DNA of 6,887 nt from DASWIV01 sp036397475 (GCA_036397475.1 DASWIV010000040.1:1-6887), one strand, 5' to 3'. Positions 1-6,200 are shown, numbered from the stretch's first letter. Numbers and translations are program-made. Notes: generated by a model from the letters alone, not told the origin.

Positions 1-2619
1 GCTTACCTCCAGCAACCGTATCGCGTTTAACTCCCCTATATCGTCCTCAACCCACAGGTAGTCAGCCTGATGACGCATCAGCAAAAATCCGCGTCCCTTG
101 TCCTCAAGTATATTTTCAGCCCTGAGAGCCCTGGAAGTCACTTTTTCATTTAGATTGCCGCCCTGGTCGCGAACCGCGATATGGACATAGCGCGGGAATG
201 TGGAAATTTTAATCTCGATCTCGGCGTTCGGATCTGATTTGTTCCCATGCTCATCCGCATTCTTGATCGCTTCGTCGATCAGTGTTCGTAAGGCGAACAA
301 ATCCCTCTCGGAAATATTTTTCGTTTTTATATAATCCAGGGCGTCGACGCAGAGATCGACCTTGCAGGCTCCTGTTTCAGCGGCAGTCCATTCAAATTCC
401 GTCCTGCACCCAACGACCAGCAGGCTGCGGTCGTCCCGTGGTATCTCTTCGTTACTGTATTCTCCAAGTTCAGCGAGGATCTCTTCGAATACAGCCCGTG
501 GAGGCAGGTGGTGGAAACGTTTCAGGGTTTTAAGCAGGCGTTCTTCACCCCAGTGAGTTCCTCCGCTGTCAGGAGATGACAGAAGCCCGTCGGAAGCCCA
601 CGCGAACTTATCGCCCGGCTTGAAACGGATCGAGATCTCGTTCAGGGATGGATCGGGGAACAAGCCAAGAGGGAAGCCATCGGGATTGTAACCTTCGACC
701 GTTCCATCTTCCGAAACATGGTAAACCTGCGGAGCCCCAGCGCGAATTATTTTCGCGAACTTTTCTTCTTCATCAATCTCCATGGCGATGGCGCTCGCGA
801 ACATGACGTCGGAAGTATGAACCGAATCGACAGAATGCAGCTGGTCATTGATCAGGTGCACAATATCGATCAATGGAAGGTCCTGTTCGGAATAGTCTGA
901 GATCAATTGCCTTAGGAGCATCATGGACCAGCCGGCACTTCTGCCCCTTCCGGAGACATCGACCGCCCAGATATTCATCCTGCCTTCATCAGGGAATTTA
1001 ACGGTGATCACGTCGCCGGCAAGATCGCCCGCGGCATGGATGTGCGACCAGAATTCGATGGCTCCCGACCGCCTGAATCGCGGGGTGAGAAGAGCCTGAA
1101 TTGTCCGTGCGCGGTCGGTATCTTCCCGGTTAAGCCTCTGGTCGATCAGGGATTTTTCGTATTCACGGGCTGTCGCGATCGATGCTCCCGCGCGGTGGCA
1201 GAACATCTGGAGGATATCGATGGTTTCGGGACGTCCGATAAATTTCGAGGGGCAGGTGTACAGAATTATTCCCTGCCTGATTCCCCGGCTTTCCAGCGGG
1301 AGGATTCCAAGCGCTTCATTTGGTCCGGGATCCAGGCCCTCGGGGGCGGGTTTATTTTTAAGTATATCGATTAACTTATCGCGGTCCAGAAGGAGAATTT
1401 TCTTGCCCTTATGGGCGATTTTCGCGATTGGATGGAGCGACGGCTGCGATTCGTAGTGTTCAATCGTTTTTTTATCGATCCCGCGCCACGCGACCGGAAT
1501 TTTGAGGTCGGATGATCCGGATAATTTTCCCCCGATCATCAATGCCCGTGTAGCGCCCGTGATTTCCATCAGGTATTCAATGGTGGTTTCACAAGTTTCA
1601 TGGTAACCGGTACCCCACGAGGTCTGGCGCCCGTAAGAAAGGATATCCCTGACGTTACGGTTCACCCACAGGATCCTTGACCTGCCATTGGACCTGTCCA
1701 GCGCCAATGCGATCTCAGACGCCGCTATTCGGCTCAGAGACTGGGTGATCGGGGCTGGCGCGATAGTTTCAGCCGCGACAACCGCAAGCAGGCCTTCCGA
1801 TTCACGCGGACGTACAGGAAGAACATGAATCATGAGGTCGCGCGAAGACTCTTTTTTCAAAAGTTTCTGAAGCGAAGAGGGCAGATCGTTCAGAGAAATT
1901 TTTTGAATTTCATTGACCGTGAAGACCTCGTCGATCTTTTCAGTCGACGGGGGGTCTACCATCGACGGGGGAATCTCTTCATCCAGGATATTTACGTACT
2001 GTGGTTGAAGTCCGGAATATGTTTCTGTCCAGATGAAGGTGCCAAGCACATTATCGTAAAGATTTTTTATATGCAGCCCAAGTCCGGTGAAAATATCTTC
2101 ACGGGTATCGGCGGCATTCAGGTGCGCACCCAGGGAGAGAAGTGAATCGAAATGCGCGAGGACATACGCTGTGTGTCGGCTTTCGGCGCCGATGATGTCT
2201 TCATATACGAAAAGATATTCGGTGAGAATCCTGACTCGCAGCTCCGACTGGAAAAAATCATCGATCTGGTCCCGCAATTCACCCGCTTCATCGCTGATGG
2301 GGTCGAGGTCCAGAACGGTAATGATGAAATCAGGAAATGACTGTTCGATCAGGACCAGCTCCGAGAATGTTCCGATCTGGTTTATCCAGTCGTGAATAAG
2401 TCGCCGAACGACATTTTCATATTTTTCGTATTCAGCGCCTTCGATCAGGTTTGCGAGGACTTCGAATCCGAGCCGGGCCCGGTTAACAGCTTCCTCTTCA
2501 GGAACATCGGAATCCGGGGCGAGGTCGTTCGTGCGGATATACTTAATCCAGCGGGTGGCAAATTCGCCCAGACCGGATCGCAGGGATTCAGCGAGTTTCA
2601 AAAGTACAGGCGATCTCAT
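1..2619 (-). CDS. Partial multidomain regulator: RsbR-like domain, two GAF-like domains, SpoIIE phosphatase, RsbW-like ATPase
   Basis: This frame stays open for 873 codons to the window edge, so only the last few C-terminal residues should be missing. Residues about 1-165 are helical and resemble the RsbR/RsbRD N-terminal domain. Residues about 170-330 and 345-505 read as two GAF-like sensory domains, the second followed by the linker RARTIQALLTP typical of the SpoIIE family. The PP2C phosphatase (about 510-740) keeps its metal-binding aspartates: GDLAGD (D532, D536), VDVSGRGR (D554), ASDGLL (D677) and RDDRSLLVV (D729/D730). The HATPase domain (about 745-873) keeps the N-box DEAIKNADEHGN (E783, N787), the G1 motif RDQGG (D818) and the G2 motif KGRGF (G842, G844). 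By family knowledge, such proteins dephosphorylate an STAS anti-anti-sigma factor and phosphorylate or bind a sigma regulator in the cytoplasm. No membrane segment is visible. A stop codon lies two codons upstream of ATG 2619, which fixes the start; the Shine-Dalgarno site is poor. The gene follows the third cyclophilin gene after 61 bases. Confidence 0.9.
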   Translation of the reverse strand, partial: MRSPVLLKLAESLRSGLGEFATRWIKYIRTNDLAPDSDVPEEEAVNRARLGFEVLANLIEGAEYEKYENVVRRLIHDWINQIGTFSELVLIEQSFPDFIITVLDLDPISDEAGELRDQIDDFFQSELRVRILTEYLFVYEDIIGAESRHTAYVLAHFDSLLSLGAHLNAADTREDIFTGLGLHIKNLYDNVLGTFIWTETYSGLQPQYVNILDEEIPPSMVDPPSTEKIDEVFTVNEIQKISLNDLPSSLQKLLKKESSRDLMIHVLPVRPRESEGLLAVVAAETIAPAPITQSLSRIAASEIALALDRSNGRSRILWVNRNVRDILSYGRQTSWGTGYHETCETTIEYLMEITGATRALMIGGKLSGSSDLKIPVAWRGIDKKTIEHYESQPSLHPIAKIAHKGKKILLLDRDKLIDILKNKPAPEGLDPGPNEALGILPLESRGIRQGIILYTCPSKFIGRPETIDILQMFCHRAGASIATAREYEKSLIDQRLNREDTDRARTIQALLTPRFRRSGAIEFWSHIHAAGDLAGDVITVKFPDEGRMNIWAVDVSGRGRSAGWSMMLLRQLISDYSEQDLPLIDIVHLINDQLHSVDSVHTSDVMFASAIAMEIDEEEKFAKIIRAGAPQVYHVSEDGTVEGYNPDGFPLGLFPDPSLNEISIRFKPGDKFAWASDGLLSSPDSGGTHWGEERLLKTLKRFHHLPPRAVFEEILAELGEYSNEEIPRDDRSLLVVGCRTEFEWTAAETGACKVDLCVDALDYIKTKNISERDLFALRTLIDEAIKNADEHGNKSDPNAEIEIKISTFPRYVHIAVRDQGGNLNEKVTSRALRAENILEDKGRGFLLMRHQADYLWVEDDIGELNAIRLLEVS

Positions 2620-2680
2620 GTTGAGTTACCGTACTGTATGGATGGACATCGGCCTTGCGGATATATTCTCAACCAGCCTG

Positions 2681-3214
2681 TTATTCAACCCAGGCTTTCA
2701 CGATTATATCGTCGCCGTTGGATTCCAGTTTGAGATTTACATCCTGCCCTTCGATTATCTCTCCATATACCGAATACTGCCCGTCAAGATGCGCGCATCC
2801 CGATTTCGAATGGCAGAGATAAAACTGGCTTCCCGACGATCTTCTCTCGGGATTGACCTCGTCGCCCGTTCTCGCGGCGGCAAGCCTGCCGGCGTCGTGT
2901 GTCGCGCCGATCTCGGCGGGAATCGTGTAGCCGGGTCCACCCATACCCGTTTTTTCCGGATCACCTCCCTGGCTCATGAAGTTGGGGATGACCCTGTGAA
3001 AGGTCAGGCCGTCGTAAAATCCGTCCTGGACCAGTTTGACGAAATTCGCCGCGTGGAGCGGAGCGTCATCCGGGAAAACTTTGATCTTTATAGTTCCCTT
3101 GGATGTTTCAAAAACGCAGGTCAGGTCCTTAAGGAAGGATTTTTCGTCGTCGTTTATAGCATCCGGCGGCCAGGAATCGTAATTCTCGAATATATTGTCA
3201 GGTATTTCACTCAT
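2681..3214 (-). CDS. Short cyclophilin-type peptidyl-prolyl cis-trans isomerase
   Basis: This 177-residue protein should catalyse cis-trans isomerisation of prolyl peptide bonds. The cyclophilin core runs from about residue 32 to the end. Active-site residues can be aligned to human CypA: FHRVIPNFMSQGGD supplies R74 (CypA Arg55), F79, M80 and Q82; SGSQFYLC supplies F131 (Phe113); AHLDGQYSVYG supplies H142 (where CypA has Trp121, a common bacterial change) and L143. It should therefore be active. No signal peptide is present, so a cytoplasmic location is likely. The first 30 residues carry a motif, NYDSWPPDAINDDEK, that is shared with both neighbouring paralogs but is not part of the usual cyclophilin fold. 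The start ATG at 3214 has a good GGGAG ribosome site six bases upstream. Only 19 bases separate it from the stop of the upstream lipoprotein cyclophilin, so the two are probably co-transcribed. Confidence 0.93.
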   Translation of the reverse strand: MSEIPDNIFENYDSWPPDAINDDEKSFLKDLTCVFETSKGTIKIKVFPDDAPLHAANFVKLVQDGFYDGLTFHRVIPNFMSQGGDPEKTGMGGPGYTIPAEIGATHDAGRLAAARTGDEVNPERRSSGSQFYLCHSKSGCAHLDGQYSVYGEIIEGQDVNLKLESNGDDIIVKAWVE

Positions 3215-3233
3215 GATATCTCCCGGAATTTAG

Positions 3234-4118
3234 TTACTCGATATAAGCCCGGATAATCCTGTCAGGCTCGACGCCCGGATTTGTGACGTTGATAGAGAGG
3301 TTCACGTCCTGTCCCTCGATGATCTCGCCGTACACGGTGTACGCGCCATCAAGGTGCGCGCTTCCTTCCTGTGAATGGCACAGGTAGAACTGGCTTCCCG
3401 ATGAATTCCTCTGTGGATTATCTGTACGGGCTGCTGCCAGGCTTCCATCTTTATGCGGCAATCCGATTTCGGCCGGAATTACGTAACCGGAATCGCTTCC
3501 ATCCGGACGGCCTCCGCCCTGGGTCATGAATCCTGCAATTACCCTGTGGAATGGAGAGCCATCGTAGAATCCTTCCTGGATCAACTTTGCGAAATTCGCT
3601 GAATGGATAGGAGCCTGGTCCGGGAAGAGGCGGATCTTGATGATGCCCTTGGTTGTCTCGAGGACACAGGTGATATTGCGGAGCCACTCGACCTCTTCGT
3701 CGGTTATGGAACTTGCCGGCCACATTGAGTAATACCCGAAGACATCGTCGGTATTAAGCGACGATGTAGTGCTGTCTGCTTCGCCGCTATCTTCCGCAGG
3801 CGATTCGGTGCCGTCTCCGGTCATATCCGTGATGGTGGACGAGCCGTCCTCGCCATTGATGATAGTGGTGCTGCTAGCGTCGCCATTTTCATCCTGGGTA
3901 GTATCACCGGTCTCGGTAGTTTCACCCGTCTGGTCCATGGCACCACCGGTCGACTCATCGCCGCCCGTGGTTGTATCTTCGGTTACAGCCTCGGTATCTG
4001 ACTTATCGTCTCCTCCGCCGACACGATCGGGGGGAGGGGTACATCCAAAGAGCGCTAAAATCAGCGCGAAAATCATAATGTAAAGTATCGAATGCCTCAT
4101 GTTATTTTTATCCTTCAT
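3234..4118 (-). CDS. Predicted lipoprotein cyclophilin-type peptidyl-prolyl isomerase with long acidic linker
   Basis: This 294-residue protein begins with a basic n-region, a hydrophobic stretch and the lipobox LALFGC, so Cys26 should be lipidated and the protein held on the outer face of a membrane. Residues about 27-122 are a low-complexity linker rich in Thr, Gly, Asp, Glu and Ser. The shared motif YYSMWPASSITDEE follows, then the cyclophilin domain (about 148-294). Catalytic residues are kept: FHRVIAGFMTQGGG gives R192, F197, M198 and Q200; GSQFYLC gives F244; AHLDG gives H255 and L256. The last Gly of QGGG replaces the more usual Asp. It should be an extracytoplasmic foldase. The ATG at 4118 gives the longest frame. 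The in-frame ATG at 4100 is a strong alternative, since AAGGA lies 10 bases before it while the first ATG has AAAGG only 2 bases away. Both starts keep the signal peptide. A promoter of its own lies just upstream. Confidence 0.92.
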   Translation of the reverse strand: MKDKNNMRHSILYIMIFALILALFGCTPPPDRVGGGDDKSDTEAVTEDTTTGGDESTGGAMDQTGETTETGDTTQDENGDASSTTIINGEDGSSTITDMTGDGTESPAEDSGEADSTTSSLNTDDVFGYYSMWPASSITDEEVEWLRNITCVLETTKGIIKIRLFPDQAPIHSANFAKLIQEGFYDGSPFHRVIAGFMTQGGGRPDGSDSGYVIPAEIGLPHKDGSLAAARTDNPQRNSSGSQFYLCHSQEGSAHLDGAYTVYGEIIEGQDVNLSINVTNPGVEPDRIIRAYIE

Positions 4119-4140
4119 TTCCTTTGTAAGTGGATGGGTA

Positions 4141-4169
4141 ATTATAGCAGGAAGGGATGGATGTGAAAA
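4141..4169 (-). promoter_or_regulatory. Sigma70-type promoter with extended -10, upstream of the lipoprotein cyclophilin gene
   Basis: Read on the minus strand, a perfect TATAAT (4146-4141) is preceded by TGC, making an extended -10, and by a 17-base spacer from TTTTCA (4169-4164, 4 of 6 matches to TTGACA). The expected RNA start is near 4134, which gives a 5' leader of only about 16-34 bases depending on the start codon. It would drive the lipoprotein cyclophilin and probably the two genes after it, independently of the first cyclophilin gene. Confidence 0.65.
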
Positions 4170-4192
4170 TGCATCGGTGATTTACAGGTGAT

Positions 4193-4227
4193 ACGGAAAA
4201 ATGATACATTTTCGTGTATCTCCCCGT
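4193..4227 (-). terminator. Candidate hairpin between first and second cyclophilin genes
   Basis: On the minus strand GATACA (4220-4215) pairs with TGTATC (4208-4203) around a six-base CGAAAA loop. ACGGGGA (4227-4221) can pair with TTTCCGT (4199-4193), using two G-U pairs and a three-base bulge. A T-rich run follows the inner stem. It lies about 50 bases after the stop at 4277 and before the promoter at 4141-4169, a sensible place for a terminator. The inner stem is AT-rich and the T-run is short and partly paired, so termination is uncertain. Confidence 0.3.
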
Positions 4228-4276
4228 CTGCCACGGCGGCGGGTGCGGATGGGCTCACCAATGGGAGTCCCATTTT

Positions 4277-4831
4277 TTAAAGCGCTGGCGATGTCCATGG
4301 GATATCCGCCTTCGCTATAAGAACTTTATCTTCCCCCTGCCTTATGGCTTTTATTACCTCGCGTCCGGATACTACCCTTCCGAATACGGTTCTTTTTCCG
4401 TCGAGGCTTATGCATGATCTGTCGGTAAAAGAGAAATAGATCTCCGATGCCGACGATACCGCCGGATTATCGCCATCAAGCTCGGCGCCCACACTTCCCT
4501 CAATATTATTGAAATTTACCTCCATCGGAATTGAGTATGCCGGGGAATTATCCGATTTCCCAATCCTGCAGAGTTTTTCATTTTCCACAGAGGTAAATTC
4601 AAGCCCGTCGTAATACCCGTCCTGGACAAGTTTCACGAAGTTTGCGGAATGAACGGGGCAATGGTCCGGGTAAACGCGGATCCGGATCTCGCCGCGGGTG
4701 GTTGCCAGGGTAACTTCGACCTGGAGGAGCGTATGTTTTTCCTCGTCGGTGATGCTGTCGGGAGGCCAATTTTCATAATGGCCGAACATATTTTCAGGCA
4801 TATCCATCTGCGGTCCGAACAGGTCATACAT
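4277..4831 (-). CDS. Degenerate cyclophilin-like protein, probable pseudo-enzyme
   Basis: This intact 184-residue frame has the cyclophilin layout: GEIRIRVYPDHCPVHSANF (about 47-65), VKLVQDGYYDGLEF, and SLDGKRTVFGRVVSG (about 142-156). The active site is gone, however. Where its neighbours have FHRVIPNFMSQGGD it has FTSVENEKLCRIGK (79-92), so the catalytic Arg is Ser81, and the substrate-pocket Phe, Met and Gln are Lys86, Leu87 and Arg89. SGSQFYLC is replaced by SASEIYFS, with Ile131 at the Phe113 position. It begins with the shared motif HYENWPPDSITDEEK (18-32). There is no signal peptide, so it is probably cytoplasmic. The start ATG at 4831 has GGTGA six bases upstream, a good Shine-Dalgarno match. 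The absence of stops and frameshifts together with a good ribosome site argues for a maintained protein, perhaps a peptide-binding or scaffold role, and not a decaying gene. It is the first gene of the minus-strand block, divergent from the sigma factor. Confidence 0.88.
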   Translation of the reverse strand: MYDLFGPQMDMPENMFGHYENWPPDSITDEEKHTLLQVEVTLATTRGEIRIRVYPDHCPVHSANFVKLVQDGYYDGLEFTSVENEKLCRIGKSDNSPAYSIPMEVNFNNIEGSVGAELDGDNPAVSSASEIYFSFTDRSCISLDGKRTVFGRVVSGREVIKAIRQGEDKVLIAKADIPWTSPAL

Positions 4832-4844
4832 CGGAAATCACCAT

Positions 4845-4858
4845 TTAATTCGAATTAA
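4845..4858. repeat. 14-bp perfect palindrome TTAATTCGAATTAA
   Basis: Each half is the exact reverse complement of the other, and the symmetry ends at the flanking bases. It sits 14-27 bases upstream of the first cyclophilin start, in the divergent spacer. It could be a dimeric regulator's operator or a small leader hairpin. AT-rich palindromes of this kind can arise by chance, so function is unproven. Confidence 0.4.
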
Positions 4859-4925
4859 GCAATACTAATGTATATGTCCGGCAATGGAAAGGGGAACGAA
4901 TAAAGCAGGATTTTTTCCGGTCAGG

Positions 4926-4955
4926 TTGAAACTTTTGCCCAACAATTACTGTATA
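4926..4955 (+). promoter_or_regulatory. Candidate ECF-type promoter upstream of the sigma factor gene
   Basis: TGAAAC at 4927-4932 followed by TTTT matches the -35 element used by several ECF sigma factors (the sigmaW type, TGAAAC-N16-CGTA). After 16-17 bases comes CTGTA (4949-4953), close to CGTA. This fits self-activation by the encoded sigma factor, which is usual in this family. TTGAAA at 4926-4931 could also serve as a housekeeping -35, but its paired -10 (TGTATA) is poor. No confident promoter was found for the opposite direction. Confidence 0.45.
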
Positions 4956-4959
4956 CAGT
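4948..4959. repeat. 12-bp perfect palindrome ACTGTATACAGT
   Basis: This exact palindrome overlaps the putative -10 of the sigma operon promoter and ends 21 bases before the sigma start codon. A protein bound here would block transcription, so it is a candidate operator. The chance of a 12-bp palindrome in a short spacer is low but not negligible. Confidence 0.35.
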
Positions 4960-4960
4960 T

Positions 4961-4984
4961 ATGAAGACGAGTCTGTATAAATGA
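4961..4984 (+). other. Possible seven-codon upstream ORF (MKTSLYK) overlapping the sigma start
   Basis: ATG at 4961 opens a frame of seven codons whose TGA stop overlaps the sigma ATG in an ATGA junction, the classic layout for translational coupling. It has no Shine-Dalgarno site. If the ECF-like promoter is used, RNA would start near 4960 and the mini-ORF would be nearly leaderless. A short frame like this can occur by chance. Confidence 0.2.
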
Positions 4985-5553
4985 GTGAGGATAAGAATCA
5001 GAATGAAGCCAGGATTATCCTCCGGGCGAGGGACGGCGATGAGTCCGCGCTGGGGGAGCTTCTGGATGCCCATTCGAACTCGCTGATCTCGTACATTTAC
5101 AGGCTCACGGGGGATTTTCACCAGGCGGAAGACCTCGCGCAGGAGACATTTTTGAGGGCATTCGAGCATTTGAGTAAATTCGACATAAAAAAACCGTTCA
5201 GGCCGTGGCTGCTTAAAATCGGTCGCAACCTGACATTGAACTGGCTGAATTCATCAGGAGCTAAATTACAGAAGCGTTCCGAGGATTTAACTAAAAAGTA
5301 CGATCTCGGGACCGGGACAAGTCCGGTTGAAAAGTACGAGAAGGAAGAACGTCGGCAGGTTGTGGAATCTGTCCTCGATAAACTCCCTGTGCATTTCAGG
5401 GATGTCCTTCACCTGAAATACATGGAGGGATTGGACTACAGGGAAATTTCACAGGAGCTCAACCTTCCACCCGGAACCGTTAAAACGTGGATACACAGAG
5501 CCAAGAAGGATTTTTACAGGCTTGCGGAATCATCGGGAATTGAATTTACATAA
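4981..5553 (+). CDS. ECF-family RNA polymerase sigma factor (sigma70 regions 2 and 4)
   Basis: This 190-residue protein has the two-domain layout and length usual for ECF sigma factors. Region 2 spans about residues 20-92 and includes the core-binding and -10 recognition helices (LTGDFHQAEDLAQETFLRAF and FRPWLLKIGRNLTLNWL). A charged linker follows (about 93-122). Region 4 (about 125-182) has the helix-turn-helix YREISQELNLPPGTVKTWIH that reads the -35 element, preceded by LDKLPVHFRDVLHLKYMEG. No region 3 is present. It would direct RNA polymerase to a stress regulon once released from its anti-sigma factor. The codon just before ATG 4981 is a stop, so this is the first possible start. The ribosome site is weak (GAG nine bases upstream). 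The stop is 14 bases before the anti-sigma gene, consistent with a shared transcript. The promoter upstream looks self-activated. Confidence 0.96.
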   Translation: MSEDKNQNEARIILRARDGDESALGELLDAHSNSLISYIYRLTGDFHQAEDLAQETFLRAFEHLSKFDIKKPFRPWLLKIGRNLTLNWLNSSGAKLQKRSEDLTKKYDLGTGTSPVEKYEKEERRQVVESVLDKLPVHFRDVLHLKYMEGLDYREISQELNLPPGTVKTWIHRAKKDFYRLAESSGIEFT

Positions 5554-5567
5554 CAGGATCAATAGAA

Positions 5568-6200
5568 ATGGCGAACATTACAGGAAATAAGAGTCCATGC
5601 GATGAATTCAGGGAGTATGTCTCTGAGTTCAGGGAAGGACTGCTCGACGAATCTACTTACCTGAAACTCGAATCTCACCGGTCGGAATGTAAAAATTGTT
5701 CCGGTGTACTTGCCGAGGAAGAAAAATTTGCGTCGATGATGAGTGAAATTCCCGAAATGTTACCGTCGCCAGATTTCCGTGACAGGGTCTTACGTGCATG
5801 GCGGGTTAAGAGATCGTCCGTAGAGGAGAAGGTTCGTACAGACTTGCTCCGGAAAATCCAGTATGGACTCTACGCATTAACGGCGTTCCTGCTGGTTCTG
5901 CCGCTGGTAAGGAATTCACTCATGGCGTCGGGAAATTTTCTTCGGGATTCCTATGACAGGCTTCCGGAGGAATATCGGGAAGGCATACAGATCAGCCTGA
6001 CGCTCCCGACATGGCAGGAAATTATCGCCAGGTTCCAGGTGTTGCAGGGAAGCATTTTCGAGGGACTTGGAAACACCGGTTCCGCGATAGCGCCGTACTC
6101 CGGATGGCTGTGGTTCGGACTTGTAACAGGCATTTTAATACTCTTCCTGAGTTCCTCACTGATCAGGAAATCACTAAGCACGGCTGATGCGAAGAGATAA
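5568..6200 (+). CDS. Membrane-anchored zinc-finger (ZAS) anti-sigma factor
   Basis: This 210-residue protein should bind and hold the ECF sigma factor encoded just before it. The N-terminal cytoplasmic domain (about 9-60) has the anti-sigma zinc signature H37-x3-C41-x2-C44, and C11 lies where the fourth zinc ligand is expected. A linker containing LPSPDFRDRVLRAW (about 65-78) follows. Two hydrophobic segments are visible, about 99-115 and 179-199, so residues 116-178 would form an extracytoplasmic loop with a short cytoplasmic C-terminal tail (SLIRKSLSTADAKR). Many ZAS proteins have one membrane segment or none. ATG 5568 has AGGA nine bases upstream and lies 14 bases after the sigma stop, so the two are probably translated together. 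The function follows from motif plus position. Which signal releases the sigma factor cannot be read from the sequence. Confidence 0.92.
   Translation: MANITGNKSPCDEFREYVSEFREGLLDESTYLKLESHRSECKNCSGVLAEEEKFASMMSEIPEMLPSPDFRDRVLRAWRVKRSSVEEKVRTDLLRKIQYGLYALTAFLLVLPLVRNSLMASGNFLRDSYDRLPEEYREGIQISLTLPTWQEIIARFQVLQGSIFEGLGNTGSAIAPYSGWLWFGLVTGILILFLSSSLIRKSLSTADAKR

Noticed and set aside
1036..2395. Several plus-strand open frames of 60-113 codons
   Set aside because: All lie antisense to the long minus-strand gene, whose phosphatase and ATPase motifs are unmistakable.
2620..2673. Inverted repeat GTTGAG/CTCAAC (2620-2625 and 2668-2673) before the phosphatase/kinase start
   Set aside because: Six-base arms around a 42-base loop are expected by chance and would form a weak structure.
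2531..3256. 241-codon plus-strand open frame
   Set aside because: It lies antisense to the clear cyclophilin gene at 2681-3214 and the end of the phosphatase/kinase gene, and its translation has no recognisable domain. It is a shadow frame.
3769..4083. 104-codon plus-strand frame rich in Ser, Val and Pro
   Set aside because: It is the complement of the repetitive linker of the lipoprotein cyclophilin; its composition comes from that low-complexity DNA.
4170..4195. Direct repeat of GGTGAT in the gap between cyclophilin genes
   Set aside because: Two copies of a six-base word with no supporting context are not informative.
4277..4831. Calling the degenerate cyclophilin a pseudogene
   Set aside because: The frame is uninterrupted, the length is normal and the ribosome site is good; active-site loss alone does not show decay.
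4895..4918. ECF-like promoter on the minus strand for the first cyclophilin (GGAA, 16 bases, CGTT)
   Set aside because: The match is only to short, degenerate elements, and differs from the candidate element upstream of the sigma gene. It is not strong enough to annotate.
4948..4959. LexA/SOS box reading of the palindrome ACTGTATACAGT
   Set aside because: The E. coli-type box needs CTG-N10-CAG. Here the spacing is CTG-N4-CAG, too short for that site.
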